NCBI GenBank assembly: GCA_905215475.1
Contig: CAJMPW010000009.1
Span: forward strand, 1 to 25,066
Direction of reading: 5' to 3'
DNA: 25,066 bases
DNA from: CAG-103 sp905215475
GTDB taxonomy: Bacteria; Bacillota; Clostridia; Oscillospirales; Oscillospiraceae
The notes under the pieces are model-generated. The model was not told the origin of the DNA. It made no database searches and saw only the letters and a list, made by a program, of their open reading frames with translations. Every line of letters starts with the position of its first letter. Within the stretch, counting starts at the first letter, position 1. Below, piece after piece: positions 1-7,290 of this stretch. A program made the position numbers and the translations under genes.

Positions 1-43
1 ATCCCTTATTTAGTTTTTTTTGAGGTGGCCGTTGTAACGCAAC

Positions 44-83
44 CTTAGGAGGCGGCCGCTCTATCCAACTGAGCTACGGGGGC
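44..83 (-). pseudogene. tRNA-Arg(CCT), 5' half only
   Basis: Read on the minus strand from 83, this is a standard tRNA 5' half: acceptor strand GCCCCCG, TA, D-stem GCTC/GAGC around AGTTGGATA, anticodon stem GCCGC and loop CTCCTAA (anticodon CCT, arginine). After the next base (44) the match ends. The partner strand GCGGC, a T-arm with TTCGA and an acceptor partner CGGGGGC are all absent from 1-43, although a full tRNA would fit in the window. It has its own near-consensus promoter. Either the 3' half was displaced by recombination in the anticodon loop, or the window starts at an assembly junction. The plus strand of 1-43 contains a weakly tRNA-like stretch (GTTGTAACG) that I do not call. Confidence 0.75.
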
Positions 84-94
84 ACAACAGCGTT

Positions 95-123
95 ATTTTA
101 GCGCAAAGAGCGGCGGGTGTCAA
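95..123 (-). promoter_or_regulatory. Promoter of the tRNA-Arg half
   Basis: On the minus strand TTGACA (118-123), a 17-bp spacer and TAAAAT (95-100) precede the tRNA 5' end at 83. The -35 is perfect and the -10 has one mismatch. Confidence 0.7.
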
Positions 124-151
124 TGACCGGCGGCAGAAACAGGCCGCACGG

Positions 152-180
152 TTGCGCGCGGCGGGAAATCATGGTATGAT
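152..180 (+). promoter_or_regulatory. Promoter of the MATE gene
   Basis: TTGCGC (152-157), 17 bp, TATGAT (175-180), placed 30 bp before the start codon. The ribosome binding site AAAGGAGG (196-203) follows. Confidence 0.55.
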
Positions 181-210
181 AAACGGACTGCGCACAAAGG
201 AGGTTGCCCC

Positions 211-1602
211 ATGCGTCTCATCCGCGAGGAAAAAGCCTTCATCCGGGAGGCCGTTTTGCTCATGCTCCCGATGATCTTGCAAAATTTCGTGACATTTTCC
301 ATGTCCATGGCCGACACGTTCATGGTCGGCGTGCTCGGCGAGACGGCGCTCGCCGCCGTGACGATGGCCAACAGTCCGTTTTACGTCATGCAGCTGATGA
401 TCTTCGGCGTGCAGAGCGGCATGAGCGTACTCGTGGCGCAATACCACGGCCGCGGCGATCAGGAGGCCATCAACCGCGTCATGGGCATCGCGCTGTTTGT
501 TTCCACAACGATCACGGGCCTGCTCGCCGTCACGGCATTCTGCATCCCGGAGCAGATCATGCGCGTGCTCACCAATAACGCCGACCTCGTCGAGCCCGGC
601 GCCGCATATACGCGCTACGTCGGCTTTTCGTACTTCTTCGCCGCCATCAGCGGCGTGTACATCGCCGCGCAGCGCAGCACGGAAAATCCCCGCCTCGGCG
701 CGGTGCTGCTCACCGTATCCGGCGCGCTGAACATTTTCCTCAACTGGGTGCTCATCTACGGCAAGCTCGGCGCGCCCATGCTCGGCTGCGCGGGCGCGGC
801 CATCGCCACGCTCATCAGCCGCGCGTTCGAGGTCGCGGTGCTGTGCGTGTATGCCCGGTTCAGCCGCCGGCTGCCGCTCATGCCGCGCGCGCTGCTGCAC
901 CCCGGCCGCGTGATCGCAAAGGACTTTGCCAAGTACGCCCTGCCCGTCGTGTGCAACGAGTGCCTGTGGTCGCTGGCGTTTTCGCTCTACACGGTCATCA
1001 TGGGACACATGGACAACAACGCCCCAATCCTCTCGGCCTACACCATCGCCGGGAACCTGCAGCGCATGCTCACCCCGGCGTCGTTCGCCGCGGGCGGCGC
1101 GGCCGCCGTGCTCATCGGGCGGGAGATCGGCCGCGGCAACCGCGATCAGGTGCAGCACAAGGCGTGGGTGCTCGACGCTCTGGCGCTCGTCGTCGGCCTC
1201 GTGTGCATGGGCATCATTGCGCTCGTGCGCAACGTGCTGCTGCGGCCGTACATCCTGCCGCTGATGCACATGGAGGGTACGGCGTGCGACATCGCCATGT
1301 ATATGATGGGCGTGCTGATGCTCGTGCAGCCGGTGTCGAGCGTGAGCCTGACGAACATCGTCGGCGTGCTGCGCGGCGGCGGCGACGTGCGCTATGCGAT
1401 GCTGTGCGACGTCGGGCCGCTGTATGCGGTGTGCCTGCCGCTGGCGGCGCTCACGGCGCTCGTGTGGAAGCTCGACATCCGGTATGTGTACCCGCTCATG
1501 TCCATCGATGTGATCGTGCAGATCTTCCTGTGCGTGCCGCGGCTGCGCTCCGGCAAGTGGATCCACGACGTGACGCGCACCGCCGGTGAGCTGGAGGCGT
1601 GA
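211..1602 (+). CDS. MATE family efflux transporter
   Basis: This is a 463-residue polytopic membrane protein, the usual MATE length of 440-480. It begins with a short basic cytoplasmic segment (MRLIREEKAFIREA), then a first helix with the MATE-typical pattern LPMILQNFVTFSMSMADTFMVG. About 12 hydrophobic segments fall in two related halves. MATE proteins export cationic drugs or metabolites using Na+ or H+ gradients; the substrate cannot be read from the sequence. The ATG at 211 is supported by AAAGGAGG seven bases upstream. It stands alone, divergent from the tRNA-Arg half and convergent with the HAD gene, with which it shares a hairpin terminator. Confidence 0.9.
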   Translation: MRLIREEKAFIREAVLLMLPMILQNFVTFSMSMADTFMVGVLGETALAAVTMANSPFYVMQLMIFGVQSGMSVLVAQYHGRGDQEAINRVMGIALFVSTTITGLLAVTAFCIPEQIMRVLTNNADLVEPGAAYTRYVGFSYFFAAISGVYIAAQRSTENPRLGAVLLTVSGALNIFLNWVLIYGKLGAPMLGCAGAAIATLISRAFEVAVLCVYARFSRRLPLMPRALLHPGRVIAKDFAKYALPVVCNECLWSLAFSLYTVIMGHMDNNAPILSAYTIAGNLQRMLTPASFAAGGAAAVLIGREIGRGNRDQVQHKAWVLDALALVVGLVCMGIIALVRNVLLRPYILPLMHMEGTACDIAMYMMGVLMLVQPVSSVSLTNIVGVLRGGGDVRYAMLCDVGPLYAVCLPLAALTALVWKLDIRYVYPLMSIDVIVQIFLCVPRLRSGKWIHDVTRTAGELEA

Positions 1603-1649
1603 GCACGCGCAGCGAGCCGAAAACCGTCCCGATTTTTTACCGGATGCAG

Positions 1650-1688
1650 ATCTCCCGGAGCCAAAGGCTCCGGGAGATTGCTTTGTTT
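1650..1688. terminator. Shared terminator, MATE / HAD
   Basis: A perfect 13-bp stem (ATCTCCCGGAGCC 1650-1662 with 1666-1678) has an AAA loop. The plus strand follows with TGCTTTGTTT. It lies between two convergent genes and starts 9 bp after the HAD stop codon, so it probably acts in both directions. Confidence 0.7.
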
Positions 1689-2475
1689 ACGCCTGCTGCG
1701 CCAGCCGCGGGATATCGCCCACACCGTCGAGCACCACGCTCGGCCGGTAGGCAAACTCGTCGAGCGTCGCGCGCGTAGACACGCCGCTGAGCACGAGCAC
1801 GGTGGACATACCGCTCTCCATGCCGGAGATGACGTCGGTGTCCATGCGGTCGCCGATCATGACGGCCTCGCCCGAGTGGCAGCCGAGGATGCGCAGACCG
1901 GTGCGCATCATGAGCGGGTTCGGCTTGCCGCAGAAATATGCCTGCTTGCCGGTGGCGATCTCCACGGGCGCGGTGAGCGCGCGGCACGCGGGGGCAATGC
2001 CCTCGTCCGTCGGACCGCAGGTGTCGGAATTCGCGCCGATGAGCTTCGCGCCCGCGAGCACGAGATTCGTCGCCTTCGTGAGCGTATCGAGCGAATACGC
2101 CCGCGCCTCGCCGATGACGACATAGTCGGGGTTAACGTCGTTCATGGTGATGCCGCGGTCATAGAGCGCGTTTAGCAGACCGGCCTCGCCGAGGGCGTAC
2201 ACCGAGCAGCCGGGCGCCTGATCGGCCAGAAAGGCCGCCGTGGCCAGTGCACTCGTGTAAAAATGTTCCTCCGGCACGTTGAGCCCCATGCGTTGGAGCT
2301 TCTGGTGCAGCTCGCGCGGGGTCATGCCGCTGTTGTTGGTCAAAAACAGGTATTCCTTGTGCGTATCCTGCAGCCAGTGGATAAACTCCGCCGCGCCGGG
2401 CAGGATATGATTTCCGTGGTAGATGACACCGTCCATGTCGCACAGGAAACCCTTTTTGGCGTTAAAATCGATCAT
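1687..2475 (-). CDS. HAD-IIA family hydrolase (NagD/pNPPase-like)
   Basis: This is a 262-residue cytoplasmic phosphatase of the haloacid dehalogenase superfamily, subclass IIA. All four motifs are present: DMDGV at 13-17 with nucleophile D13 and acid/base D15, TNNS at 46-49, the motif III lysine in GKPNP (K184), and GDRMDTD at 208-214 for Mg2+. Length and motif spacing match NagD, AraL and 4-nitrophenylphosphatase-type enzymes, which dephosphorylate small sugar or nucleotide phosphates; the natural substrate is unknown. The ATG at 2475 follows an AAGGAGAG site. It has its own promoter and is not clearly in an operon with the GNAT gene 91 bp upstream. Confidence 0.9.
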   Translation of the reverse strand: MIDFNAKKGFLCDMDGVIYHGNHILPGAAEFIHWLQDTHKEYLFLTNNSGMTPRELHQKLQRMGLNVPEEHFYTSALATAAFLADQAPGCSVYALGEAGLLNALYDRGITMNDVNPDYVVIGEARAYSLDTLTKATNLVLAGAKLIGANSDTCGPTDEGIAPACRALTAPVEIATGKQAYFCGKPNPLMMRTGLRILGCHSGEAVMIGDRMDTDVISGMESGMSTVLVLSGVSTRATLDEFAYRPSVVLDGVGDIPRLAQQA

Positions 2476-2509
2476 ACGATCCTCTCTCCTTCTTCATGCT
2501 TCTGCGCGT

Positions 2510-2538
2510 AGTTTACCACGCGGCGCGCCGCACGACAA
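2510..2538 (-). promoter_or_regulatory. Promoter of the HAD hydrolase gene
   Basis: Minus strand TTGTCG (2533-2538), 17 bp, TAAACT (2510-2515). The spacer contains the palindrome GCGGCGCGCCGC. The start codon is 35 bp downstream. Confidence 0.55.
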
Positions 2539-2566
2539 GCGGACAGCGCGTCAATTTTTTGTAAAG

Positions 2567-3043
2567 TCACAGCTCCAGCCGCAGGAAGATCGTCGTGTCG
2601 AGCGGGCTGTCATTGTAGCGCGGGATCTCATAAAAGCCGAGACCGCGGTACATCCTGAGCGCGCTGCGCAAAAACGGCTCGGTATCGAGCTGCATGGCGG
2701 TGTAGCCGATGGCGCGCGCGTCTGATAGAATGCGCTGCATCATCTGCCCCGCGATGCCCTGCCCACGGTACGCCGGGCGCACATACAGCCGCTTGAGCTC
2801 GCACGTCTCACCGTCCAGCCGCCGCAGACCGATGCAGCCGGCCGGCCGGTCATCGCACCACGCGATGTAGAGCCGTCCGTGCGGCAGACCGTATTTTTTT
2901 GTGAGGTCGGCCAGCTCCGCCGCATAATCCTGCAGGTCAAGATACGCCTGAAACGCCGGCTCGTTTTCCACCAGCATCCGCGTGTATTCCGTGAACAGCT
3001 CGTGCACCGCCTCCGGCGTGTCATAGGCCAATTTCATCTCCAT
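2567..3043 (-). CDS. GNAT family N-acetyltransferase
   Basis: From the chosen start this is a 158-residue GNAT-fold protein. The acetyl-CoA pyrophosphate-binding loop is visible as RPAYRGQGIAGQMM, preceded by the strand CELKRLYV, with a C-terminal 'MYRGLGFYEI' typical of motif B. It probably acetylates a small-molecule amine or a protein; the substrate is unknown. The open frame extends upstream to 3217, but the ATG at 3043 is preferred: AAAGGAG lies 8 bases before it, and the upstream extension would cross the promoter at 3114-3141. It is divergent from the EamA exporter gene, with promoters on opposite strands of a shared spacer. Confidence 0.85.
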   Translation of the reverse strand: MEMKLAYDTPEAVHELFTEYTRMLVENEPAFQAYLDLQDYAAELADLTKKYGLPHGRLYIAWCDDRPAGCIGLRRLDGETCELKRLYVRPAYRGQGIAGQMMQRILSDARAIGYTAMQLDTEPFLRSALRMYRGLGFYEIPRYNDSPLDTTIFLRLEL

Positions 3044-3067
3044 GGGCGTCGCTCCTTTCCTGAACAT

Positions 3068-3091
3068 GGGGTGCAAGGGGCGCAGCACCCC
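3068..3091 (-). promoter_or_regulatory. Hairpin in the GNAT mRNA leader
   Basis: A 7-bp stem, GGGGTGC (3068-3074) with GCACCCC (3085-3091), encloses a 10-nt loop in the untranslated leader between the GNAT promoter and its ribosome binding site. No known riboswitch was recognised. Its function is unknown. Confidence 0.35.
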
Positions 3092-3113
3092 GGTGTTTGC
3101 TTCGTACACCTTT

Positions 3114-3141
3114 ATTTTACCGCATATGCGCCGCGCGTCAA
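3114..3141 (-). promoter_or_regulatory. Promoter of the GNAT gene
   Basis: Minus strand TTGACG (3136-3141), 16 bp, TAAAAT (3114-3119). It is back-to-back with the EamA promoter. Confidence 0.6.
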
Positions 3142-3161
3142 GTGTCTGTGCGCGCAAGGCA

Positions 3162-3190
3162 TTGACGCGGGCGGGTTTTTCCGCTAAACT
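3162..3190 (+). promoter_or_regulatory. Promoter of the EamA exporter gene
   Basis: TTGACG (3162-3167), 17 bp, TAAACT (3185-3190). Transcription would begin near 3197, which rules out the upstream TTG codon at 3190 and supports the ATG at 3220. Confidence 0.65.
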
Positions 3191-3219
3191 TGTGCTCAGT
3201 TTTTCCCACGGAGGCACTT

Positions 3220-4122
3220 ATGAAAACATCCGCCACTCCTTCTGCGACCGCCCGCGCGCGGCTGGGCCTGATCGTATCCATGACCGTGTTCGGCACGATC
3301 GGCCTGTTCGTGCGCCGGATCGAGATCACGTCGGCCGAGCTCGCACTCTGCCGCGCGGGGCTCGCAGCCGTGTTTCTGCTGCTGTCTTTTCTCGTCACGC
3401 GCAGACGGCTGTGCCTGAGCGAAATCAAAAAGGCGCTCTGGCTGCTGCTGGCCTCGGGCGCGGCCATGGGCTTCAACTGGATGCTGCTGTTCGAGGCGTA
3501 TCAATACACGACCATTTCGCTGGCCACGCTCAGCTACTATCTCGCACCCGTGATCGTCACGGCGCTGTGCCCGCTGCTGTTTCACGAGAAAATGACGCGC
3601 ACGCAGGTGCTCTGCTTTCTCATGTCCACGATCGGCGTCGCACTCATCATCGGCTCCGGCAGCGTGCATGGCGGCGCGTCGGACGTGCGCGGCATCTGCT
3701 TCGGCGTGAGCGCCGCGGTGTTTTACGCCGCCGTCATCCTGCTCAACAAGTATATCACCGGCGTTCCGGCGCTCGAGCGCACGTTCGTGCAGCTGCTCGC
3801 GGCCATTCTGGTGCTCGCGCCGTATGTCGCGCTCACGTCGGGCTTTCACCCGGAGGTGCTGTCTGCGACCGGCTGGGTGAATCTGCTCATCGTCGGCTTT
3901 GTGCACACCGGGGTGACGTACTGCATCTACTTTGCTGCCATCCGCGCGCTGCCGGGGCAGGAGTCGTCGCTGCTGAGCTATCTGGATCCCATCGTGTCGG
4001 TGCTCGCGTCGGTGCTGCTGCTCGGCGAGCCGCTCGCCCCGATCCAGATTGTCGGCATGGTGCTGTTTCTCGGCTTTGCCATCGCAAACGAGTTCACGCA
4101 TAAAAACGCCGAAGCGGCATAA
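3220..4122 (+). CDS. EamA/DMT family transporter (10 TM)
   Basis: This 300-residue integral membrane protein belongs to the drug/metabolite transporter superfamily. It has two tandem EamA repeats of about 140 residues, each with five hydrophobic helices. Family landmarks include the first-repeat end 'YYLAPVIVTALCPLLFHEKMT' region and the second-repeat end with 'YLDPIVSVLASVLLLGEPL'. Such proteins usually export amino acids or other metabolites; the substrate is unassigned. The ATG at 3220 has GGAGG five bases upstream and lies just downstream of a good promoter. A hairpin-rich spacer and a strong terminator follow. Confidence 0.88.
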   Translation: MKTSATPSATARARLGLIVSMTVFGTIGLFVRRIEITSAELALCRAGLAAVFLLLSFLVTRRRLCLSEIKKALWLLLASGAAMGFNWMLLFEAYQYTTISLATLSYYLAPVIVTALCPLLFHEKMTRTQVLCFLMSTIGVALIIGSGSVHGGASDVRGICFGVSAAVFYAAVILLNKYITGVPALERTFVQLLAAILVLAPYVALTSGFHPEVLSATGWVNLLIVGFVHTGVTYCIYFAAIRALPGQESSLLSYLDPIVSVLASVLLLGEPLAPIQIVGMVLFLGFAIANEFTHKNAEAA

Positions 4123-4180
4123 CCAAACCCAAAACAGAAAACCGCCGGCCTGCGGCCAGCTTGCCAAAGAACCTCGTAGC

Positions 4181-4202
4181 CTTTGCGCCCGCAGGCGCAA
4201 AG
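4181..4202. repeat. Hairpin 1 of the intergenic cluster
   Basis: A perfect 9-bp inverted repeat, CTTTGCGCC / GGCGCAAAG, with loop CGCA. It lies in the 284-bp gap between the two EamA genes, which holds no recognisable gene. Confidence 0.55.
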
Positions 4203-4267
4203 AAAATCCGATCATTTTCTCCGGCGACATATGCGGCGAAGAAAATACTTCTCGGCCTGCAAACGTG

Positions 4268-4296
4268 CGCGCCGTCCGCCGGAGACGGACGGCGCG
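4268..4296. repeat. Hairpin 2 of the intergenic cluster
   Basis: A perfect 11-bp inverted repeat, CGCGCCGTCCG (4268-4278) / CGGACGGCGCG (4286-4296), with a 7-nt loop. A weaker 7-bp repeat ATTTTCT/AGAAAAT (4214-4220, 4240-4246) lies just before it. Confidence 0.55.
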
Positions 4297-4324
4297 TGCG
4301 CTGCGGTCAGGCCGCAAACTCCTT

Positions 4325-4349
4325 TGTCAAAAAGTAATACTTTTTGACA
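4325..4349. repeat. Hairpin 3 of the intergenic cluster
   Basis: TGTCAAAAAGTA (4325-4336) and TACTTTTTGACA (4338-4349) form a 12-bp inverted repeat around a single A, almost a perfect palindrome. It could be an operator, a mobile palindromic unit or part of a terminator array. Confidence 0.55.
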
Positions 4350-4355
4350 GCATCA

Positions 4356-4398
4356 GCCGCCGGCCTGCGGAGCGTTCCGCAGACCGGCGGCCGTTTTT
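4356..4398. terminator. Terminator between the two EamA genes
   Basis: A 16-bp stem with one C-A mismatch and loop GCGT (GCCGCCGG 4356-4363 pairs with 4384-4391) is followed on the plus strand by CGTTTTT. It ends transcription of the 300-residue EamA gene and lies 8 bp beyond the stop of the convergent half-size EamA gene. Confidence 0.8.
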
Positions 4399-4406
4399 AT
4401 CCGATA

Positions 4407-4820
4407 TCACAAAACCATCAGCAGCGTCCCCGCGCCGATGAGCAGACAGCCGATCAGGGACTTGGGCGTGAAGCGCTCATGCAAAAACACGAACGCCAGC
4501 ACGAGCGTGATGACCACGCTGAGCTTGTCGATCGGCACGACCTTCGACGCCTCCCCGATCTGCAGCGCGCGGTAATAGCACAGCCACGATGCGCCCGTTG
4601 CAAGCCCCGAGAGGATCAGAAACAGCCAGCTCTTTTTGCTGATGTCCGTAAGTCCGCCCTGCGTGTTGGTCACGAACACCATGCCCCACGCCATCACCAG
4701 TACGACCACCGTGCGGATGGCGGTCGCCAGGTTGGAGTTCACGCCCTCGATGCCCACCTTGGCCAGAATGGACGTCAGCGCCGCAAACACGGCCGAGAGC
4801 AGGGCAAACACGAACCACAT
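4407..4820 (-). CDS. Half-size EamA family transporter
   Basis: This 137-residue membrane protein has a single EamA domain of about five hydrophobic helices, starting MWFVFALLSAVFAALTSILAKVG. It has the domain-end signature 'IDKLSVVITLVLAFVFLHERF'. Full DMT exporters have two such domains, so it presumably works as a dimer, as other half-size DMT proteins do. The start at 4820 has GGAGGGG upstream and a complete N-terminal helix, so it is not a truncated full-length gene. It is second in an operon, 26 bp after the flavodoxin-like gene. The substrate is unknown. Confidence 0.85.
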   Translation of the reverse strand: MWFVFALLSAVFAALTSILAKVGIEGVNSNLATAIRTVVVLVMAWGMVFVTNTQGGLTDISKKSWLFLILSGLATGASWLCYYRALQIGEASKVVPIDKLSVVITLVLAFVFLHERFTPKSLIGCLLIGAGTLLMVL

Positions 4821-4846
4821 AGCTACCCCTCCGTTTCCCGCGCGTG

Positions 4847-5353
4847 TCACGCACGCAGCACCGCCGCACGCAGGCGGTCGAGATCGTCCGCATCGGGGTG
4901 CGAGCGAGCGCGGTCGAAGTTTGCGATCATCGCGTCCAGATTTGCCGGCGGCGCCGGCAGGGTGCGCATCGCCTCGTAGCGCGCACGCACCGACGGCGCC
5001 ATTTTGCCCTGACACATATACGTGCCGATGACGGCATTGCTGTCGTCCAGCAGCGCCTGAACGCGCGCAAGGATCGCGTCAAAGTACGCGGTGTCGATGC
5101 CGAAGCCCGCCGTACCGAAGAGGAAAATCTTCTTATTTTTCAGTGTCGGCAGCAGCGCCAGCGTGTCCGCGTCCGCGTTGCCCTTGTCCGTCCAGAAGCC
5201 GACGTAGAGCAGCTCCGACTCCGCTGCCGTCTCCCCCGCCGCGCCGAATGCGTCGCACAGCTCCGGCGGAAGCGCCGCGCGGATCGTGTCCGCAAGCAAA
5301 CGGGTATTGCCGGTGGCGCTGCTGTAGAGGATGGAATAACGTTCATTGTGCAT
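4847..5353 (-). CDS. Flavodoxin family protein (Flavodoxin_3-like)
   Basis: This 168-residue protein opens with a flavodoxin FMN phosphate-binding loop, YSSATGNTRLLA (residues about 10-21). It continues with LLYVGFWTDKGNAD, KKIFLFGTAGFG and GTYMCQGKM, the pattern of the Flavodoxin_3 type, in which the FMN-binding loops are placed as in flavodoxin. It probably carries electrons or hydride to a partner reductase. The bilirubin-reduction partner BilS belongs to a similar family, but no BilR-like reductase is nearby, so I do not assign that role. The ATG at 5353 follows AAAGGAGG. It is the first gene of a two-gene operon with the half-size EamA protein. Confidence 0.8.
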   Translation of the reverse strand: MHNERYSILYSSATGNTRLLADTIRAALPPELCDAFGAAGETAAESELLYVGFWTDKGNADADTLALLPTLKNKKIFLFGTAGFGIDTAYFDAILARVQALLDDSNAVIGTYMCQGKMAPSVRARYEAMRTLPAPPANLDAMIANFDRARSHPDADDLDRLRAAVLRA

Positions 5354-5422
5354 GGGAAAGCCTCCTTTTGCGCCGCGCGCCCCGGCTGATGCCCGGCATC
5401 GGCTGCGGCGCGGCACAAAAAC

Positions 5423-5451
5423 AGGATACGCCATTTTCCGCCGCTTGTAAA
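5423..5451 (-). promoter_or_regulatory. Promoter of the flavodoxin-EamA operon
   Basis: Minus strand TTTACA (5446-5451), 17 bp, TATCCT (5423-5428), about 70 bp before the start codon. Confidence 0.5.
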
Positions 5452-5503
5452 CCCCGCCGCCCTGCACAGTTTGGCAGCAGTGTGTGCCTCGGCGCTTACG
5501 CCG

Positions 5504-5535
5504 GACGCAAAAACACCCCGCCGGGAGGCGGGGTG
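5504..5535 (-). terminator. Terminator of the rpmG-to-rplA operon
   Basis: Perfect 9-bp stem CACCCCGCC (5514-5522) / GGCGGGGTG (5527-5535) with a 4-nt loop. The minus strand continues TTTTTGCG. It lies 17 bp after the rplA stop, so rplJ-rplL is not cotranscribed here. Confidence 0.85.
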
Positions 5536-5551
5536 GTTTCGTATCTGGCGA

Positions 5552-6238
5552 TCAGATCTTCGTGACGATCTTGATGCCGGGGCCCATGGTGGACGCCGTG
5601 ACGCAGGACTTGATGTACTGGCCCTTCGAGGCGGCCGGCTTGGCCTTGATGATCGCGCCGATGAGCGCGTTGTAGTTCTCGGTGAGCTTCTCAGCGCCAA
5701 AGCTGACCTTGCCGATCGGGCAGTGGATGATGTTGGTCTTATCGAGACGGTACTCGATCTTACCGGCTTTGGCTTCCTTGATGGCGTTGGCAATGTTCGG
5801 CGTGACCGTGCCGGCCTTCGGGGACGGCATGAGACCCTTGGGGCCGAGCACCTTACCGAGACGGCCGACAACGCCCATCATGTTGGGAGAGGCGATGACG
5901 GTGTCGAACTCGAACCAGTTCTCACCCTGGATCTTGGCCACGAGATCCTGACCACCGGCGTAATCCGCACCGGCGTCCAGCGCCTCCTGGACCTGCTCTT
6001 CCTTGCAGAAGACGAGCACGCGGGTCGTTTTGCCGGTGCCGTGGGGCAGGACGATGGCGCCGCGGACCTGCTGGTCGGCGTGACGGGAGTCAACGCCCAG
6101 CTTCACGTGCAGCTCGACGGTCTCGTCGAACTTGGCCTTAGCGGTCTTGGTGATGAGCTCGAAGGCTTCCTGCGGCTCGTACTGAGCCTGCTTATCAATG
6201 AGCTTAGCGCTCTCTTTATAATTTTTACCTCTGAACAA
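5552..6238 (-). CDS. rplA: 50S ribosomal protein L1
   Basis: This 228-residue protein is full-length L1. It begins MFRGKNYKESAKLIDK and contains the family signature region 'LGPKGLMPSPKAGTVTPNI'. L1 binds helix 76-78 of 23S rRNA, forms the mobile L1 stalk that releases E-site tRNA, and in many bacteria represses translation of its own operon. The start codon is TTG at 6238, supported by AGGAGG eight bases upstream and by the conserved N-terminus. It is the last gene of the operon, 73 bp after rplK, and is followed by a terminator. Confidence 0.97.
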   Translation of the reverse strand: MFRGKNYKESAKLIDKQAQYEPQEAFELITKTAKAKFDETVELHVKLGVDSRHADQQVRGAIVLPHGTGKTTRVLVFCKEEQVQEALDAGADYAGGQDLVAKIQGENWFEFDTVIASPNMMGVVGRLGKVLGPKGLMPSPKAGTVTPNIANAIKEAKAGKIEYRLDKTNIIHCPIGKVSFGAEKLTENYNALIGAIIKAKPAASKGQYIKSCVTASTMGPGIKIVTKI

Positions 6239-6311
6239 TTCAGTTTCCTCCTAATAAAGTGGTTCGTCGGATGGATGATCCTCCCACGATCAGGGAGCGG
6301 AATCTGACGGC

Positions 6312-6737
6312 TTATTCGCCGACCAGAACGCCCATGCTGCGGCAAGTGCCGGCGATCATGCTCATGGCAGACTCGATGCTGGAGCAGTTGAGATCGGGCA
6401 TCTTCTGCTCTGCGATCTTGCGCAGATCTTCCTTGCTGATGGTCGCGACCTTATCTCTCTGGGGCACGCCGGAGGCGTGATCGATGCCGCAGGCCTTCTT
6501 GATGAGCAGAGCTGCCGGGGGCGTCTTGGTGATGAAGGAGAAGCTACGGTCGGAGTACACGGTGATGACGACCGGGATCATCATGCCCATGTCGCCCTTG
6601 GTGCGCTCGTTAAAGTCCTTGGTGAACTGGCCGATGTTGATGCCATACTGGCCAAGCGCGGGGCCGACCGGGGGAGCCGGCGTTGCCTTGCCGGCGGGAA
6701 CCTGGAATCTGACGTATCCAACTATTTTCTGTGCCAC
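6312..6737 (-). CDS. rplK: 50S ribosomal protein L11
   Basis: This 141-residue protein is full-length L11. It has the proline-rich N-domain (VPAGKATPAPPVGPALGQ, residues 14-31) that binds thiostrepton-class drugs and release/elongation factors, and the C-domain that binds 23S rRNA and ends in 'GTCRSMGVLV'. It forms the base of the GTPase-associated centre and is needed for RelA-type stringent sensing. The start is GTG at 6737 with GAGGTG upstream. It follows nusG by 27 bp in the operon. Confidence 0.97.
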   Translation of the reverse strand: MAQKIVGYVRFQVPAGKATPAPPVGPALGQYGINIGQFTKDFNERTKGDMGMMIPVVITVYSDRSFSFITKTPPAALLIKKACGIDHASGVPQRDKVATISKEDLRKIAEQKMPDLNCSSIESAMSMIAGTCRSMGVLVGE

Positions 6738-6764
6738 TTGAAAGCACCTCTTTCTTGTAAGATT

Positions 6765-7289
6765 TTAATCCTTGATCGCTTCGACCTGATCAAGCTCGAG
6801 GTCGACCGGCGTCTCTCTGCCGAACATGGAAACAACGACACGCACACGGTCCTTATCGGGCTCAAGCTCGTCCACCGTGCCGATGAAGCCCTCGAGCGGG
6901 CCGTCGGTGATCTTGACGGAGTCGCCGAGCTCATAGCCGACCACCACTTCATGGTGCTCAACGCCGAGGTCGTAGATTTCCTGTTCTGTCAGGGGGATCG
7001 CCTTCCCGTCGGAGCCGACGAAGCCCGCGGCGCCGCGCACGTTGTGCACGAGATGCCAGCTCTCATCGGTCAGCACCATCTTCACGAGCACATAGCCCGG
7101 AAAGACCTTACGCTCGACGATCTTCTCACCGGAATCGGTGATCTCCTTGACCGTCTCCATCGGGATGTTGACTTCCTGGATCAGATCCTGCATTCTGCGG
7201 TTTTCCGCAGCCTTGAGGATGTTTGCGGCCACGCTGTTTTCGTAGCCCGAGTAGGTATGCACGACATACCATTTTGCGAGTTCAGACAT
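6765..7289 (-). CDS. nusG: Transcription termination/antitermination protein NusG
   Basis: This 174-residue protein has a NusG N-terminal domain (KWYVVHTYSGYENSV, then the 'VFPGYVLVKM' strand) that binds RNA polymerase. A C-terminal KOW domain (about 120-174, GDSVKITDGPLEGFIGTV) contacts NusE/S10 or Rho. It controls elongation, pausing and termination. I chose the ATG at 7289, one base from the secE stop; a GTG at 7298 would overlap secE and add three residues. The SD-like GGGTGGG lies inside the end of secE, so translation is probably coupled. Confidence 0.95.
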   Translation of the reverse strand: MSELAKWYVVHTYSGYENSVAANILKAAENRRMQDLIQEVNIPMETVKEITDSGEKIVERKVFPGYVLVKMVLTDESWHLVHNVRGAAGFVGSDGKAIPLTEQEIYDLGVEHHEVVVGYELGDSVKITDGPLEGFIGTVDELEPDKDRVRVVVSMFGRETPVDLELDQVEAIKD

Positions 7290-7290
7290 A

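Noticed and set aside
169..1566. Long open frame on the minus strand opposite the MATE gene
   Set aside because: Its translation is His/Arg/Ala-rich without hydrophobic or domain pattern. It is the usual antisense shadow in GC-rich DNA.
3190..3219. Upstream TTG start for the EamA exporter
   Set aside because: It overlaps the -10 element, while ATG at 3220 has GGAGG at five bases.
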